Source: Nitrospirae bacterium JdFR-81
GTDB lineage: Bacteria; Nitrospirota; Thermodesulfovibrionia; UBA6902
Assembly (NCBI GenBank): GCA_002011735.1
Contig: MTOQ01000069.1
Coordinates: forward strand, 1 to 50,661
DNA: 50,661 nucleotides
Direction: 5' to 3'
The translations under genes were made by a program, and so were the position numbers. The notes below the pieces were generated by a model. It searched no databases. It saw nothing but the letters and a program-made list of their open reading frames with translations, and was not told the origin of the DNA. This document shows, one piece after another, positions 39,195-48,775 of the stretch. Positions within the stretch are counted from its first letter, which is position 1. The number at the start of each line of letters is the position of its first letter.

Positions 39195-39270
39195 TGGCGG
39201 TCCCAACGGGACTCGAACCCGTGTCTTAGCCTTGAGAGGGCTACGTCCTAGGCCACTAGACGATGGGACC
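39195..39270 (-). tRNA. tRNA-Glu (anticodon CTC), CCA encoded
   Basis: Minus strand GGTCCCATCGTCTAGTGGCC...TAGCC-CTCTCAA-GGCTA...ACGGGTTCGAGTCCCGTTGGGACCGCCA; intact 7-bp acceptor stem. Confidence 0.95.
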
Positions 39271-39325
39271 GGAGACAGTAGTAATTTTAACAAATTAAGG
39301 ATAAAAATGTAAGGCTTATAGAAGG

Positions 39326-39721
39326 TCAATCAAGGATATCCAAGAGGCTCAGTGCAGGGTTTGTAAGGAGGCGGTCGACGATCAGGCCGAAGAAACTCTG
39401 GTCATCAGACTTATAATACCATCCAAGGTGAGTGAAGCAGTTTGAACAGAGGCTTATGCTCCAGCTGAAGCCCTCAAACCACGTATGATCCATAACGGGT
39501 ATGCCATGCACCATGCATCCACTGGCCGAAGAGAAACAACTGATCCTGTAGGTTACCCCCTCGGGATTGGTAAATTCGTGTATATATTCTCCATTTACAG
39601 TGATGTTGTGTGCAGGAAGGGTTATAATGTTCTTACAGGTCTTACACAGCACGGCCTGGCCTTCTTTAAGGCCAAACCTCTTCTCTACCTTTATCCTTGC
39701 CTTTCTGTCCTCCCCCTTCAT
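39326..39721 (-). CDS. Single-domain CULT (cereblon thalidomide-binding-type) protein
   Basis: LCKTCKN, FTNPEGVTYRI and DHTWFEGFSWSISLCSNCFTHLGWYY match the cereblon CULT layout: two CxxC zinc pairs and a three-Trp cage. Confidence 0.87.
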   Translation of the reverse strand: MKGEDRKARIKVEKRFGLKEGQAVLCKTCKNIITLPAHNITVNGEYIHEFTNPEGVTYRISCFSSASGCMVHGIPVMDHTWFEGFSWSISLCSNCFTHLGWYYKSDDQSFFGLIVDRLLTNPALSLLDILD

Positions 39722-39778
39722 TTCCGGGACATTTATATTTTAACAAAATGGCACAGAATTGTTGTATACTCAACTATT

Positions 39779-40669
39779 ATGGAGAAGATACCAGAGGGCT
39801 TCAGGGCAGGTTATGTCTCGATTATTGGCAAGACCAATGTGGGCAAGTCCACTCTGCTCAATCAGCTATTGAGATTCAAACTCTCCATAGTCACACCAAA
39901 GCCCCAGACCACCAGGAGGAGGGTCATAGGCATCCTGAATGGCGAGGGCTATCAGATAGTGTTCATAGATACGCCTGGTATAATCGAGCCAAAATATACA
40001 CTCCAGGAGGTCATGATGACCTATGTGAAGAGGGCCATGGATGACGCCGATGTTATACTCTATATGGTCGATGCCTCGATACCCCAGCAGATTGAAGAGG
40101 ACGTAAGGATGGGCCATACAAAGGATAAACCAGTGATACTCCTGCTTAACAAGATAGACCTCATAAAAAAAGAACTGCTCCTTGAGATGATAGATAGACA
40201 CAGGAAGGCATACCCATTTGACGCCATAATACCCATATCTGCACTCAAGAATGACGGACTGGACAGGGTGATTAAGGAGACGGTCAACCTGCTGCCTGAA
40301 GGCCCACCATACTATCCCTCTGATTACATAACACCTGAACAGGAGCGATTCTTTGTGGCAGAGATTATCAGGGAGAAGATCTTTCTCCGCTACGGTGAGG
40401 AGATCCCTTATTCAACGCATGTTGAGATCCAGGAATTCCGTGAGAGGGAAAGGGGTAAAAACTATATAAGTGCGGTGATATATGTGGAGAAGGACTCCCA
40501 GAAAGGGATCCTGATCGGCAAGGGTGGTCAGGCCCTGAGGCGTATAGGGATGGAGGCGAGACAGGAGATCGAGGGTTTTCTCGGCCGTCCGGTCTTTTTA
40601 GAGTTGTTTGTAAAGGTCAGTGAGGACTGGAGGAAGAGAAAGACAAGGCTGAGAGAGCTTGGTTATTAG
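39779..40669 (+). CDS. era: GTPase Era
   Basis: YVSIIGKTNVGKSTLLNQLL, FIDTPGI, LNKIDL and KH domain KGILIGKGGQALRRIGMEARQEIE. ATG at 39779; upstream extension rejected. Confidence 0.97.
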   Translation: MEKIPEGFRAGYVSIIGKTNVGKSTLLNQLLRFKLSIVTPKPQTTRRRVIGILNGEGYQIVFIDTPGIIEPKYTLQEVMMTYVKRAMDDADVILYMVDASIPQQIEEDVRMGHTKDKPVILLLNKIDLIKKELLLEMIDRHRKAYPFDAIIPISALKNDGLDRVIKETVNLLPEGPPYYPSDYITPEQERFFVAEIIREKIFLRYGEEIPYSTHVEIQEFRERERGKNYISAVIYVEKDSQKGILIGKGGQALRRIGMEARQEIEGFLGRPVFLELFVKVSEDWRKRKTRLRELGY

Positions 40670-40705
40670 CCCCTATGGGGCTTGTGGGAATTAAACTAAT
40701 TTATC

Positions 40706-40734
40706 TTGACATTGGTTCTATCTCCTCTTATAAT
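40706..40734 (+). promoter_or_regulatory. Consensus sigma70 promoter for ihfA-merR
   Basis: TTGACA (40706-40711), 17-nt spacer, TATAAT (40729-40734). Confidence 0.9.
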
Positions 40735-40759
40735 TTTAAAAAATTATGAGGTGAAGACC

Positions 40760-41038
40760 ATGACAAAGGCAGACATTGTCGACAGATTATGTGAGAGGGT
40801 CGGGCTTCCAAAGAATGAGGCAACAGAGATAGTGGAGTTGCTCTTTAGAACACTGAAGAATGTCCTCTCAGAAGGCGAGTCGGTGAAGATAACAGGCTTC
40901 GGGACCTTCCTTGTAAGGAAGAAGGGGACGAGAAAGGGCAGGAATCCCCAGACCGGCGAGGAGATTCAGATCAAGCAGAGGAGGGTCGTAACCTTCAAAC
41001 CGAGTCAACAGTTTAAGGCCCTTGTTGAAAAGGCATAA
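40760..41038 (+). CDS. ihfA: HU/IHF-family DNA-binding protein, IHF-alpha-like
   Basis: MTKADIVDRLCERVGLPKNEA...VKITGFGTFLVRKKGTRKGRNPQTGEEI. Confidence 0.93.
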   Translation: MTKADIVDRLCERVGLPKNEATEIVELLFRTLKNVLSEGESVKITGFGTFLVRKKGTRKGRNPQTGEEIQIKQRRVVTFKPSQQFKALVEKA

Positions 41039-41044
41039 TCCTTT

Positions 41045-41386
41045 ATGGTTCCTTCTCCTCAAAAACAGGTAATACCTGATAAGGTCTTTTACAAGATTGG
41101 AGAAGTCAGCGAGATCACAAAGATAGAGCCTTATGTATTGAGATACTGGGAGACAGAATTCTCCTTTCTCAGGCCTCGCAAGAACAAGGCAGGCCAGCGT
41201 ATATACTCAAGGAAAGACCTTGAACTTATAATCCAGATAAGGGATCTGCTTTATAAAGAGAGATACACCATTGAGGGTGTAAAGAAGAAGTTTAAGGAGC
41301 GATCCTTTAAGAAGAGTTCTGTCTCTATAGAGACGGTCCAGAATATAAAGAAGAGGCTCAAAGAGATACTCAAGATACTCAAGTAA
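41045..41386 (+). CDS. MerR-family transcriptional regulator
   Basis: FYKIGEVSEITKIEPYVLRYWETEFSFLRPRKNKAGQRIYSRKDLELI. Confidence 0.93.
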   Translation: MVPSPQKQVIPDKVFYKIGEVSEITKIEPYVLRYWETEFSFLRPRKNKAGQRIYSRKDLELIIQIRDLLYKERYTIEGVKKKFKERSFKKSSVSIETVQNIKKRLKEILKILK

Positions 41387-41392
41387 TCATAT

Positions 41393-41470
41393 CGGGGCGT
41401 GGCGCAGTCTGGTTAGCGCACTCGCTTGGGGTGCGAGAGGTCGGCCGTTCGAATCGGCTCGCCCCGACCA
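41393..41470 (+). tRNA. tRNA-Pro (anticodon GGG), CCA encoded
   Basis: CGGGGCGTGGCGCAGTCTGGTTAGCGC-ACTCGC-TTGGGGT-GCGAG...GGCCGTTCGAATCGGCTCGCCCCGACCA. Confidence 0.96.
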
Positions 41471-41540
41471 TCTCCCTGTCCATCGTGTATACACCACTCC
41501 CCATAGAGAGACTGCCTTTTAAGGTCTTTAGGGTTATGGT

Positions 41541-42974
41541 TCAGCCGAGGACGGAGGCCCTGACAAACTCAAGGAGCAGTGATGGATAGATACCAAGGAG
41601 TATCACCATAATGGTGGTGATGGTGAGGGCGATGCCCATCCCGCCTGACATGCTGAGCTCAACCCTCTCGCCTGGCTCCTTCATATACATATACATCACG
41701 ACCCTTAAATAGAAGAAGGCTGATACCACACTAAAGAGTACCGCCACGATAACAAGGGGGACGTATCCTGAGTATATCGCCTCCATGAACACGTAGAACT
41801 TGGCTATAAAGCCTGCTGTTGGGGGTATGCCGGTGAGTGAGAACATGAAGATAAGCATAAGGGCAGCAGCAACAGGATGCTCCTTTGAAAGACCCGCATA
41901 GTCCTCAAGATCCTCTCCAAGGAGGTCTTCTCGCCTCAACAGTATCACCACAGAGAATGCGCCTATGTTCATGAATGTATATATCATGAGGTAGTTCATC
42001 GTGCTAACAAGTCCCTCTGCTGTGCCTGTTATTATACCGAGGATGGCATAACCTGCATGGGCGATCGAGCTGTAGGCAAGCATCCTCTTTATGTTCCTCT
42101 GCGAGAGGGCGAGTATACTGCCTGTTGCCATCGTGAGGATGGCAAGAGGGACGAGGATGGCTGACCACTGTATGTCGAGCTCGGCAAATGCATCAAAGAA
42201 TACACGGCCGATTACCGCAAAACCTGCTGCCTTTGGCCCTACAGACATAAACGCCGTAACGGACGTCGGTGCACCCTCATAGACATCAGGCGCCCACATG
42301 TGGAAAGGCACAAGTGCAATCTTGAAACCAAAGGCGATGATGAAGAACACAAGCCCCAGGAGGGTGATGGGATTGTTAAGCAGGCCGAGCTCATGGAGGC
42401 CTGATGCTATCCCCTTCAGGTGTGTTGTGCCTGTAAGACCGTAGACAATGGCTATCCCGTAGAGGAGGAATGCAGAGGAGAATGCACCAAGAAAGAAATA
42501 CTTCATCGCTGCCTCTGCCGAACGCCTCTGCCTCCTGATTATCCCTGCAAGGACATAGGTAGAAAGGGCCATAAGCTCAAGGCCAAGATAAAGGACGATG
42601 AGGTCACCTGCACTCGCCATTATCATCATGCCTGATGTGGCAAAGAAGAGGAGACAGTAGTATTCACCATAGGAGGTCTGCTCGATCTTCATATATCTGA
42701 GGGAGATGAGGATGGTCAGGACGAGGTTTATATAGAAGATGAGCTTGAAGAAGTTTGAGTATCCATCAAAGAGGAACACATCCTGGAGCACACCACCGAG
42801 CCAGCCCATCTTAACAAGCCTGTAGTTGATATAGGCAGATATGCCAACACCAACAAGCCCTGTAAGGGCAATAACCTCCTTCCTCTTTACCATGAGGTCA
42901 AGGAGGAGGAGTATGAGTGCAAACAGTATAAAGACGATCTCAGGTGCAAGGAGTCTCAAATCCTGTAGATCCAT
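41541..42974 (-). CDS. nuoN: NADH-quinone oxidoreductase subunit N
   Basis: Complex I antiporter-like subunit; KIALVPFHMWAPDVYEGAPTSVTAFMSVGPKAAGF. Confidence 0.95.
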   Translation of the reverse strand: MDLQDLRLLAPEIVFILFALILLLLDLMVKRKEVIALTGLVGVGISAYINYRLVKMGWLGGVLQDVFLFDGYSNFFKLIFYINLVLTILISLRYMKIEQTSYGEYYCLLFFATSGMMIMASAGDLIVLYLGLELMALSTYVLAGIIRRQRRSAEAAMKYFFLGAFSSAFLLYGIAIVYGLTGTTHLKGIASGLHELGLLNNPITLLGLVFFIIAFGFKIALVPFHMWAPDVYEGAPTSVTAFMSVGPKAAGFAVIGRVFFDAFAELDIQWSAILVPLAILTMATGSILALSQRNIKRMLAYSSIAHAGYAILGIITGTAEGLVSTMNYLMIYTFMNIGAFSVVILLRREDLLGEDLEDYAGLSKEHPVAAALMLIFMFSLTGIPPTAGFIAKFYVFMEAIYSGYVPLVIVAVLFSVVSAFFYLRVVMYMYMKEPGERVELSMSGGMGIALTITTIMVILLGIYPSLLLEFVRASVLG

Positions 42975-44519
42975 CTATCTATAGCCTCCGATAAGATTTA
43001 TGTATTCTGCAAATGTGCCTGGTGTATCAGTGATATTCACCTGCCTTATCAGGTGCTCAACCGATGTGTGCATGTAATCAAGGAATGTGTTGGGATGGAT
43101 GCCTATCCAGAAGACAAAGAGTATCAATGGTAGCAGGGTGATGGCCTCCCTCTTGTTCAGATCGAGGATCTCGTGATTATCCCTCACAACGGTTGACTGA
43201 TGGGTGAAGAAGACCCTCTGATACAACCAGAGCATGTATCCTGCACCAAGGATTATGCCTATGGCTGCGAGCACGCCAAACTCCCTGTGCGAGGTGAAGG
43301 CACCGAGGATGATGAGGAATTCTCCTATAAACCCATTTGTCCCTGGTAGCCCTATTGAGGCAAGGGTGAAGATCATGAAGATGCCGGCATACCAGGGCAC
43401 AAGGGTTGCAAACCTGCCGTAATCGGCTATCATCCTCGAATGTGTCCGTTCATAGATGATGCCAACAAGCAGAAAGAGGGCACCTGTGACGATGCCATGA
43501 TTGAGCATCTGGAGTATGCCACCCTCAAGGCCCTGTGAATTGAGAGAGAATATGCCAAGGGTGACAAAGCCCATGTGGCTGACACTGGAATAGGCGATCA
43601 GTCTCTTCATATCCTTCTGGGCAAAACACACCAATGCACCATATATGATGGCGACAACAGAGAGTACCACGATGACAGGGGCAAAGAACCTTGTTGCATC
43701 GGGGAACATCGGGATGGAGAACCTGAGAAAGCCATATGCACCCATCTTTATCAGGACACCGGCGAGTATGACACTGCCTGCGGTTGGTGCCTCTGTGTGT
43801 GCATCAGGCAGCCAGGTATGCACGGGGAACATGGGGACCTTCACGGCAAAGGCGACAAAGAAGGCAAGGAAGAGCCAGCACTGCAGAAGAAATGGATACC
43901 TGATCCTGCTGAGTTCAAGGATATTCAGGGTCTCTCCACCCTTGAAGTAAAGCACCACGATACCAACAAGCATGAGCACACTTCCTGCCAGTGTGTAAAG
44001 GAAGAACTTGATCGCAGCATAGACCCTGTCCTTACCACCCCATACACCTATCAGTATGAACATCGGTATGAGCATGGCCTCCCAGAAGACGTAGAAGAGG
44101 AAGAAGTCAAGGGAGACAAAGACACCGAGCATGGCCGTCTCCATCAGGAGCATCGCGATATGGAACTCCCTGACCTTTGTGTCTATGGCCCTCCAGGAGA
44201 CAAGGACAGAGAGGATGCTGAGCAGTATCGTGAGGAAGATAAAGAGGATACTTATCCCGTCAATACCTACAAAGTAGTTGATTCCCCACGAGGGTAACCA
44301 CTCGTGCCTCTCAACGAACTGCATGAGGTGCGTGTCCTTATTGAAGTTACTCAATAGCGGGAAGGCCACAAGAAGGGTCAAGGTGGTGACAAGCAGGGTG
44401 ATCCACCTTATGGCCTCTTTGCCCCTGATAAAGAGGAGGAGGATCGCACCAAATAGGGGCAGGAAGACCGTTACTGTCAGTACAGGATAGCCCAGTTGAT
44501 TCATCAATGCATTATTCAT
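42975..44519 (-). CDS. nuoM: NADH-quinone oxidoreductase subunit M
   Basis: KVPMFPVHTWLPDAHTEAPTAGSVILAGVLIKMGAYG. Confidence 0.96.
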   Translation of the reverse strand: MNNALMNQLGYPVLTVTVFLPLFGAILLLFIRGKEAIRWITLLVTTLTLLVAFPLLSNFNKDTHLMQFVERHEWLPSWGINYFVGIDGISILFIFLTILLSILSVLVSWRAIDTKVREFHIAMLLMETAMLGVFVSLDFFLFYVFWEAMLIPMFILIGVWGGKDRVYAAIKFFLYTLAGSVLMLVGIVVLYFKGGETLNILELSRIRYPFLLQCWLFLAFFVAFAVKVPMFPVHTWLPDAHTEAPTAGSVILAGVLIKMGAYGFLRFSIPMFPDATRFFAPVIVVLSVVAIIYGALVCFAQKDMKRLIAYSSVSHMGFVTLGIFSLNSQGLEGGILQMLNHGIVTGALFLLVGIIYERTHSRMIADYGRFATLVPWYAGIFMIFTLASIGLPGTNGFIGEFLIILGAFTSHREFGVLAAIGIILGAGYMLWLYQRVFFTHQSTVVRDNHEILDLNKREAITLLPLILFVFWIGIHPNTFLDYMHTSVEHLIRQVNITDTPGTFAEYINLIGGYR

Positions 44520-44525
44520 CTATAG

Positions 44526-46442
44526 CTACCTCGAGAATATAACAGCCCATATGATAATGATCGCACCAAGCACCATGATAAGGCCATAGGAGGATAAGAG
44601 TCCTGTCTGTATCCTCCTGAATCTCTGGCTGAAGGAGCCTATAAGGTCAGGCACCCCGTTAACAACACCCTCTATAATCCTTCCATCAAAGAAGCCAAGG
44701 AAGACCTTCTCTGACGCCCTGAGGACAGGCCTCACAATGGTAACATGATAGAACTCATCAAACCAGTATTTGTTGTAGAGCATGGTATAAATGGGTCTCA
44801 AGGCAGAACCCATCCTCTCCGGCAGGTCGGTCTTCTTCACATACATTATGTATGCCATCAGGATACCAATTATGCTGACGATCACCGATAAGGTCATGAC
44901 CATTACCTCTGTGGAGTGCGCACCCTCTGCCTCCGGGCGTCCAAGCACAGGCGCAAGGAACTCGCCTATCCTGTCACCATGCTCCATGAATATGGACGGG
45001 ATACCCACCCATCCTGCCGCTATGGCACCAATGGCGAGCAGGATCAGTGGTATGGTCATGACAGGCGGTGATTCATGCACATGCCGTAGCTGTTCCTCAG
45101 AACCACGAAAATCGCCATGAAATGCGAGATAGATGAGCCTGAATGAATAGAAGGCGGTCATAAGTGCCGCTATGGTGCCGAGGACCCACAGGATCTTACC
45201 CGTCCCGCCACCAAGGAATGTCCTGTAGAGGATCTCGTCCTTGCTGAAGAAGCCTGCAAGACCAGGGATGCCCGATATACTCAGAGAGGCTATAACGAAC
45301 GTCCAGTAGGTTATGGGCATATATCTCTTGAGGCCACCCATCCTCTGGATGTTCATCTCATCATGGAGTGCGTGGATGACGCTACCCGAGCCAAGGAACA
45401 GTAATGCCTTAAAATAGGCATGAGTATAAAGGTGGAATATCCCAGCGGTGTATGCACCCACCCCAAGGGCAAGGAACATGTATCCGAGCTGGCTTACGGT
45501 TGAGTATGCTATAATCCTCTTTATGTCGTTCTGCACAAGCCCTATCGAGGCTGCAAATATGGCCGTCACGCCCCCGACCACTGCAACGGTGGTCATTGCG
45601 GTGTGGGAGAGGTTGAAAAGGGGGTTGCAGCGTGCAACCATGAAGACACCTGCTGTGACCATGGTGGCTGCATGGATCAATGCTGATACAGGAGTTGGGC
45701 CCTCCATTGCATCAGGTAGCCAGACATGGAGGGGTATCTGAGCAGATTTTCCAACAGCCCCGCAGAAGAGCAACAGACAGATGAGGGTTATGGTCTCCAC
45801 CTCAAGGCCGAAGATGCTCGTCTTCTGGCCAAGGATACTGCCTGCCTCTGAGAAGACCTTGAGGTATTCAAGACTGCCAAAGGTGAGGAAGATGAGGATT
45901 ATACCAAGACCAAAACCGAAGTCGCCAAACCTGTTTACTATAAACGCCTTCTTTCCGGCATTTGAGGCTGATGGCCTCTCATACCAGAAACCTATAAGCA
46001 GATAGGAGCACAGGCCCACGGCCTCCCAGCCGAAATAGAGGAGCAGGAAGTTATTGGACATAACCAGCACGAGCATGGAGAAGACAAAGAGGCTCAGATA
46101 GGCAAAGAACCTATAATACCCTCTATCACCGTGCATATAGCCCACTGAGTAGATGAATATCAGTGAGCTTATGGATGTCACCACTATAAGCATTATCGCT
46201 GTAAGCTGATCTATCAGGAATCCCACGGGCACGACGAAGGAGCCCGAGATCACCCATTCATAGAGGTTTACATTAATCACCCTCCCATCAAGCACATCCA
46301 TAAAGGCACCTACCGAGAGGATGAAGGAGCCTACCACCGCTGGTATGGAGACATAGTGCGCCCTGTCCCGTATGAAACGCCTGCCAAACAGGATATTTAT
46401 GAGAAACGCTATGAATGGAAGCAGTGGTATCAGGATCAGCAT
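44526..46442 (-). CDS. nuoL: NADH-quinone oxidoreductase subunit L
   Basis: KSAQIPLHVWLPDAMEGPTPVSALIHAATMVTAGVFMVAR. Confidence 0.97.
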   Translation of the reverse strand: MLILIPLLPFIAFLINILFGRRFIRDRAHYVSIPAVVGSFILSVGAFMDVLDGRVINVNLYEWVISGSFVVPVGFLIDQLTAIMLIVVTSISSLIFIYSVGYMHGDRGYYRFFAYLSLFVFSMLVLVMSNNFLLLYFGWEAVGLCSYLLIGFWYERPSASNAGKKAFIVNRFGDFGFGLGIILIFLTFGSLEYLKVFSEAGSILGQKTSIFGLEVETITLICLLLFCGAVGKSAQIPLHVWLPDAMEGPTPVSALIHAATMVTAGVFMVARCNPLFNLSHTAMTTVAVVGGVTAIFAASIGLVQNDIKRIIAYSTVSQLGYMFLALGVGAYTAGIFHLYTHAYFKALLFLGSGSVIHALHDEMNIQRMGGLKRYMPITYWTFVIASLSISGIPGLAGFFSKDEILYRTFLGGGTGKILWVLGTIAALMTAFYSFRLIYLAFHGDFRGSEEQLRHVHESPPVMTIPLILLAIGAIAAGWVGIPSIFMEHGDRIGEFLAPVLGRPEAEGAHSTEVMVMTLSVIVSIIGILMAYIMYVKKTDLPERMGSALRPIYTMLYNKYWFDEFYHVTIVRPVLRASEKVFLGFFDGRIIEGVVNGVPDLIGSFSQRFRRIQTGLLSSYGLIMVLGAIIIIWAVIFSR

Positions 46443-46446
46443 ATGA

Positions 46447-46749
46447 TCACCCCTTCAACAGATTGACCTCCTCAGCCGTAATAGACGGTTTGTGCCTGTA
46501 AAGGGCGATTATTATCGCAAGCCCTATCGCTGCCTCAGCAGCTGCAACGGTTATCACAAAGAAGACGAGGATCTGCCCTGTCATGGACTGTAGATAATGG
46601 CTGAATGCCGCAAGGCTTATATTGACAGAATTCAACATCAACTCTATGGACAGAAATATCATGATGAGGTTCCGTCTTATGATAAAACCTATCACGCCTA
46701 TGCCAAAGACCACCGTGCTGAGCAATATATACCAGCTTAACGGGACCAT
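46447..46749 (-). CDS. nuoK: NADH-quinone oxidoreductase subunit K
   Basis: RRNLIMIFLSIELMLNSVNISLAAFSHY and TVAAAEAAIGLAIIIALYR. Confidence 0.96.
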   Translation of the reverse strand: MVPLSWYILLSTVVFGIGVIGFIIRRNLIMIFLSIELMLNSVNISLAAFSHYLQSMTGQILVFFVITVAAAEAAIGLAIIIALYRHKPSITAEEVNLLKG

Positions 46750-46752
46750 GGT

Positions 46753-47274
46753 TCACTCCACCCCTTTCCTCTTCTTTGCCAGTACAACGGCTCCTATTAT
46801 CGCTACAAGCAGGATGAGCGATGCTATCTCAAATGGCAGTAGATGCCTTGTATACAGCACCCTGCCAATGGTCATTATATTACCCTCTGAGCGTATCCTC
46901 TCTATACTGAACTGCCCCAACGGCGGGAAGACATCTATCTCCCTCAGCACGATCACAGAGAGTAGTGTCAGAATAGCTGTGATAACGACTCCCGCAGGCC
47001 AGAGGCCAAGAAACCTCCTCTCCATCTCTACATCCTTGACATCCAGAAGCATGATCACAAACAGGAAAAGAACGAGTATGGCACCGGCATATATTATTAT
47101 CTGTATGGCAGCAAGGAATTCGGCATTCAGGAATAGATACAGGATCGCGATATGGACAAACAGAACGAGCATCCACAGGACCGCATGGACAGGGTTCCTC
47201 CTTGTTATGACCATCACCGAGAGCCCTGTGATGGCTATTGCAAGATACGCAAATATCAGTTGATGGGCCGTCAT
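46753..47274 (-). CDS. nuoJ: NADH-quinone oxidoreductase subunit J
   Basis: RRNPVHAVLWML..LNAEFLAAIQIIIYAGAILVLFLFVIMLLDV. Confidence 0.95.
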   Translation of the reverse strand: MTAHQLIFAYLAIAITGLSVMVITRRNPVHAVLWMLVLFVHIAILYLFLNAEFLAAIQIIIYAGAILVLFLFVIMLLDVKDVEMERRFLGLWPAGVVITAILTLLSVIVLREIDVFPPLGQFSIERIRSEGNIMTIGRVLYTRHLLPFEIASLILLVAIIGAVVLAKKRKGVE

Positions 47275-47789
47275 CCACCCCCCCTGAAGTCCCTCGATTT
47301 TGGAACCCAGAACCTCTCGAAATAATCCCTTCCCCTCTCAGGCCCCATATACCTGTCCCAGTTATCAAGCAACCGCTCCTTTGTGTAGCGGAACTCACCC
47401 TTGTCATAGCCGGCGTATTCAAAATGTGGTGTCAGGACTATGGCACCAAAGGGACAGGCCTCGACACATAGTGCACAGAAGACACATCTCAGGGTGTCTA
47501 TCTCGTATCTCTCCACCACCTTCCGGTGCCCCTCACCCTCTGTGGTGTAGATAGAGATGCATTTTGTGGGGCATATGGCTGAACAGAGCCCGCAACCAAC
47601 ACACTTCATCTTCCCCGTCTCGTACTTAGCAAGGGCATGTAATGCCCTTGCGCCTGGTGGTGGCTCGATCTTCACCTTATACGGATACTGTCTCGTGACG
47701 GCAGGAGAGAAGAAGTGTTTGAGTGTAAGGGCAAGACCCTTTATGATCTCTATAAAGAGTATCTTTTTGATAAGCTCTCTTGTCGTCAT
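47271..47789 (-). CDS. nuoI: NADH-quinone oxidoreductase subunit I (two 4Fe-4S)
   Basis: KCVGCGLCSAICPTKCI and CVFCALCVEACPFGAIVLT. Confidence 0.96.
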   Translation of the reverse strand: MTTRELIKKILFIEIIKGLALTLKHFFSPAVTRQYPYKVKIEPPPGARALHALAKYETGKMKCVGCGLCSAICPTKCISIYTTEGEGHRKVVERYEIDTLRCVFCALCVEACPFGAIVLTPHFEYAGYDKGEFRYTKERLLDNWDRYMGPERGRDYFERFWVPKSRDFRGGG

Positions 47790-47811
47790 GGCCTGATAAA
47801 GGATTGCAGGT

Positions 47812-48774
47812 TCATAACAGTTTTATCACCCCTGTTATAAATATATTCACCAGTGCAAGTGGTATAAACAGCTTCCATCCAAGGCTCATCAACTGATCAT
47901 ATCTGTACCTTGGGAGTGTCGCCCTTATCCAGAAATAGAAGAAGATAAAGGCATACACCTTCAGAATGAACCAGACGATACCAGGCACATGGGAGAATAT
48001 CCAGAAGTCAGGCCCGTGCCACCCGCCAAGGAAGCATATGCTTGCAAGGGCTGACATCACGAACATGCCCGTATATTCACCCATAAAGAACAACCCCCAG
48101 CGGATCCCGCTGTATTCTGTGAAATACCCCGCAACAAGCTCTGTCTCAGCCTCAGGAAGGTCAAAGGGCGCCCTGTTGGTCTCTGCGATGGCTGCCATGA
48201 GGAAGACGAAAAAGCCTATGAACTGTGAGACTATAAAGGGGCCTCCTGACTGTGCCTCCACGATGTCCGAGAGATTCGCACTGCCGGCAAGCATTATCAC
48301 ACCAACAAGGCTGAGACCCATTGCTATCTCATAGCTTATGACCTGTGCAGACGACCTCAGGCTTCCAAGGAACGAATACTTTGAATTCGACGCCCAACCT
48401 GCAAGGATGACGTTGTATGTGCCGATCGATGAGAGTGCGAGTATATAGAGGATGCCTATATTGATATCCGCTATTGAGAAGCCCCTCCAGAAGGGGATCA
48501 CGGCCACCGATCCAAGGGCAGCAACAACACCTATGACAGGTGCGATATAAAATATCGGCCTGTCTGCATTCGACGGGATGATATCCTCCTTAAAGAAGAG
48601 CTTTATCCCATCTGCAATGGGCTGGAGCAGTCCGTGTGGGCCCACATGCATGGGGCCAAGCCTTGCCTGCATGTGCCCTATCACCTTGCGCTCGAAGTAG
48701 ACCGCATAGGCAACATGCAGCATAACGATGTTCACGATGATAAAGACCTTTATGAATGTCCAGAGTATCTCCAT
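47812..48774 (-). CDS. nuoH: NADH-quinone oxidoreductase subunit H
   Basis: ERKVIGHMQARLGPMHVGPHGLLQPIADGIKLFFKEDIIP and AETNRAPFDLPEAETELVAGYFTEYSG. Confidence 0.97.
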   Translation of the reverse strand: MEILWTFIKVFIIVNIVMLHVAYAVYFERKVIGHMQARLGPMHVGPHGLLQPIADGIKLFFKEDIIPSNADRPIFYIAPVIGVVAALGSVAVIPFWRGFSIADINIGILYILALSSIGTYNVILAGWASNSKYSFLGSLRSSAQVISYEIAMGLSLVGVIMLAGSANLSDIVEAQSGGPFIVSQFIGFFVFLMAAIAETNRAPFDLPEAETELVAGYFTEYSGIRWGLFFMGEYTGMFVMSALASICFLGGWHGPDFWIFSHVPGIVWFILKVYAFIFFYFWIRATLPRYRYDQLMSLGWKLFIPLALVNIFITGVIKLL

Positions 48775-48775
48775 C

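Noticed and set aside
39162-39329. Track N-terminal extension of the leuB ORF (MTFYKPYIFIL...GPPFFSII)
   Set aside because: It translates through the minus-strand tRNA-Glu gene at 39195-39270; TTG 39161 with an upstream GGGGG is the likely start.
39485-39778. N-terminal extension of the era ORF
   Set aside because: It overlaps the opposite-strand CULT gene, and Era normally starts just before GYVSIIGKTNVGKST; ATG 39779 fits.
43575-44297. 240-aa plus-strand ORF opposite nuoM
   Set aside because: Low-complexity, charged antisense shadow of a clear complex I gene; no motif.
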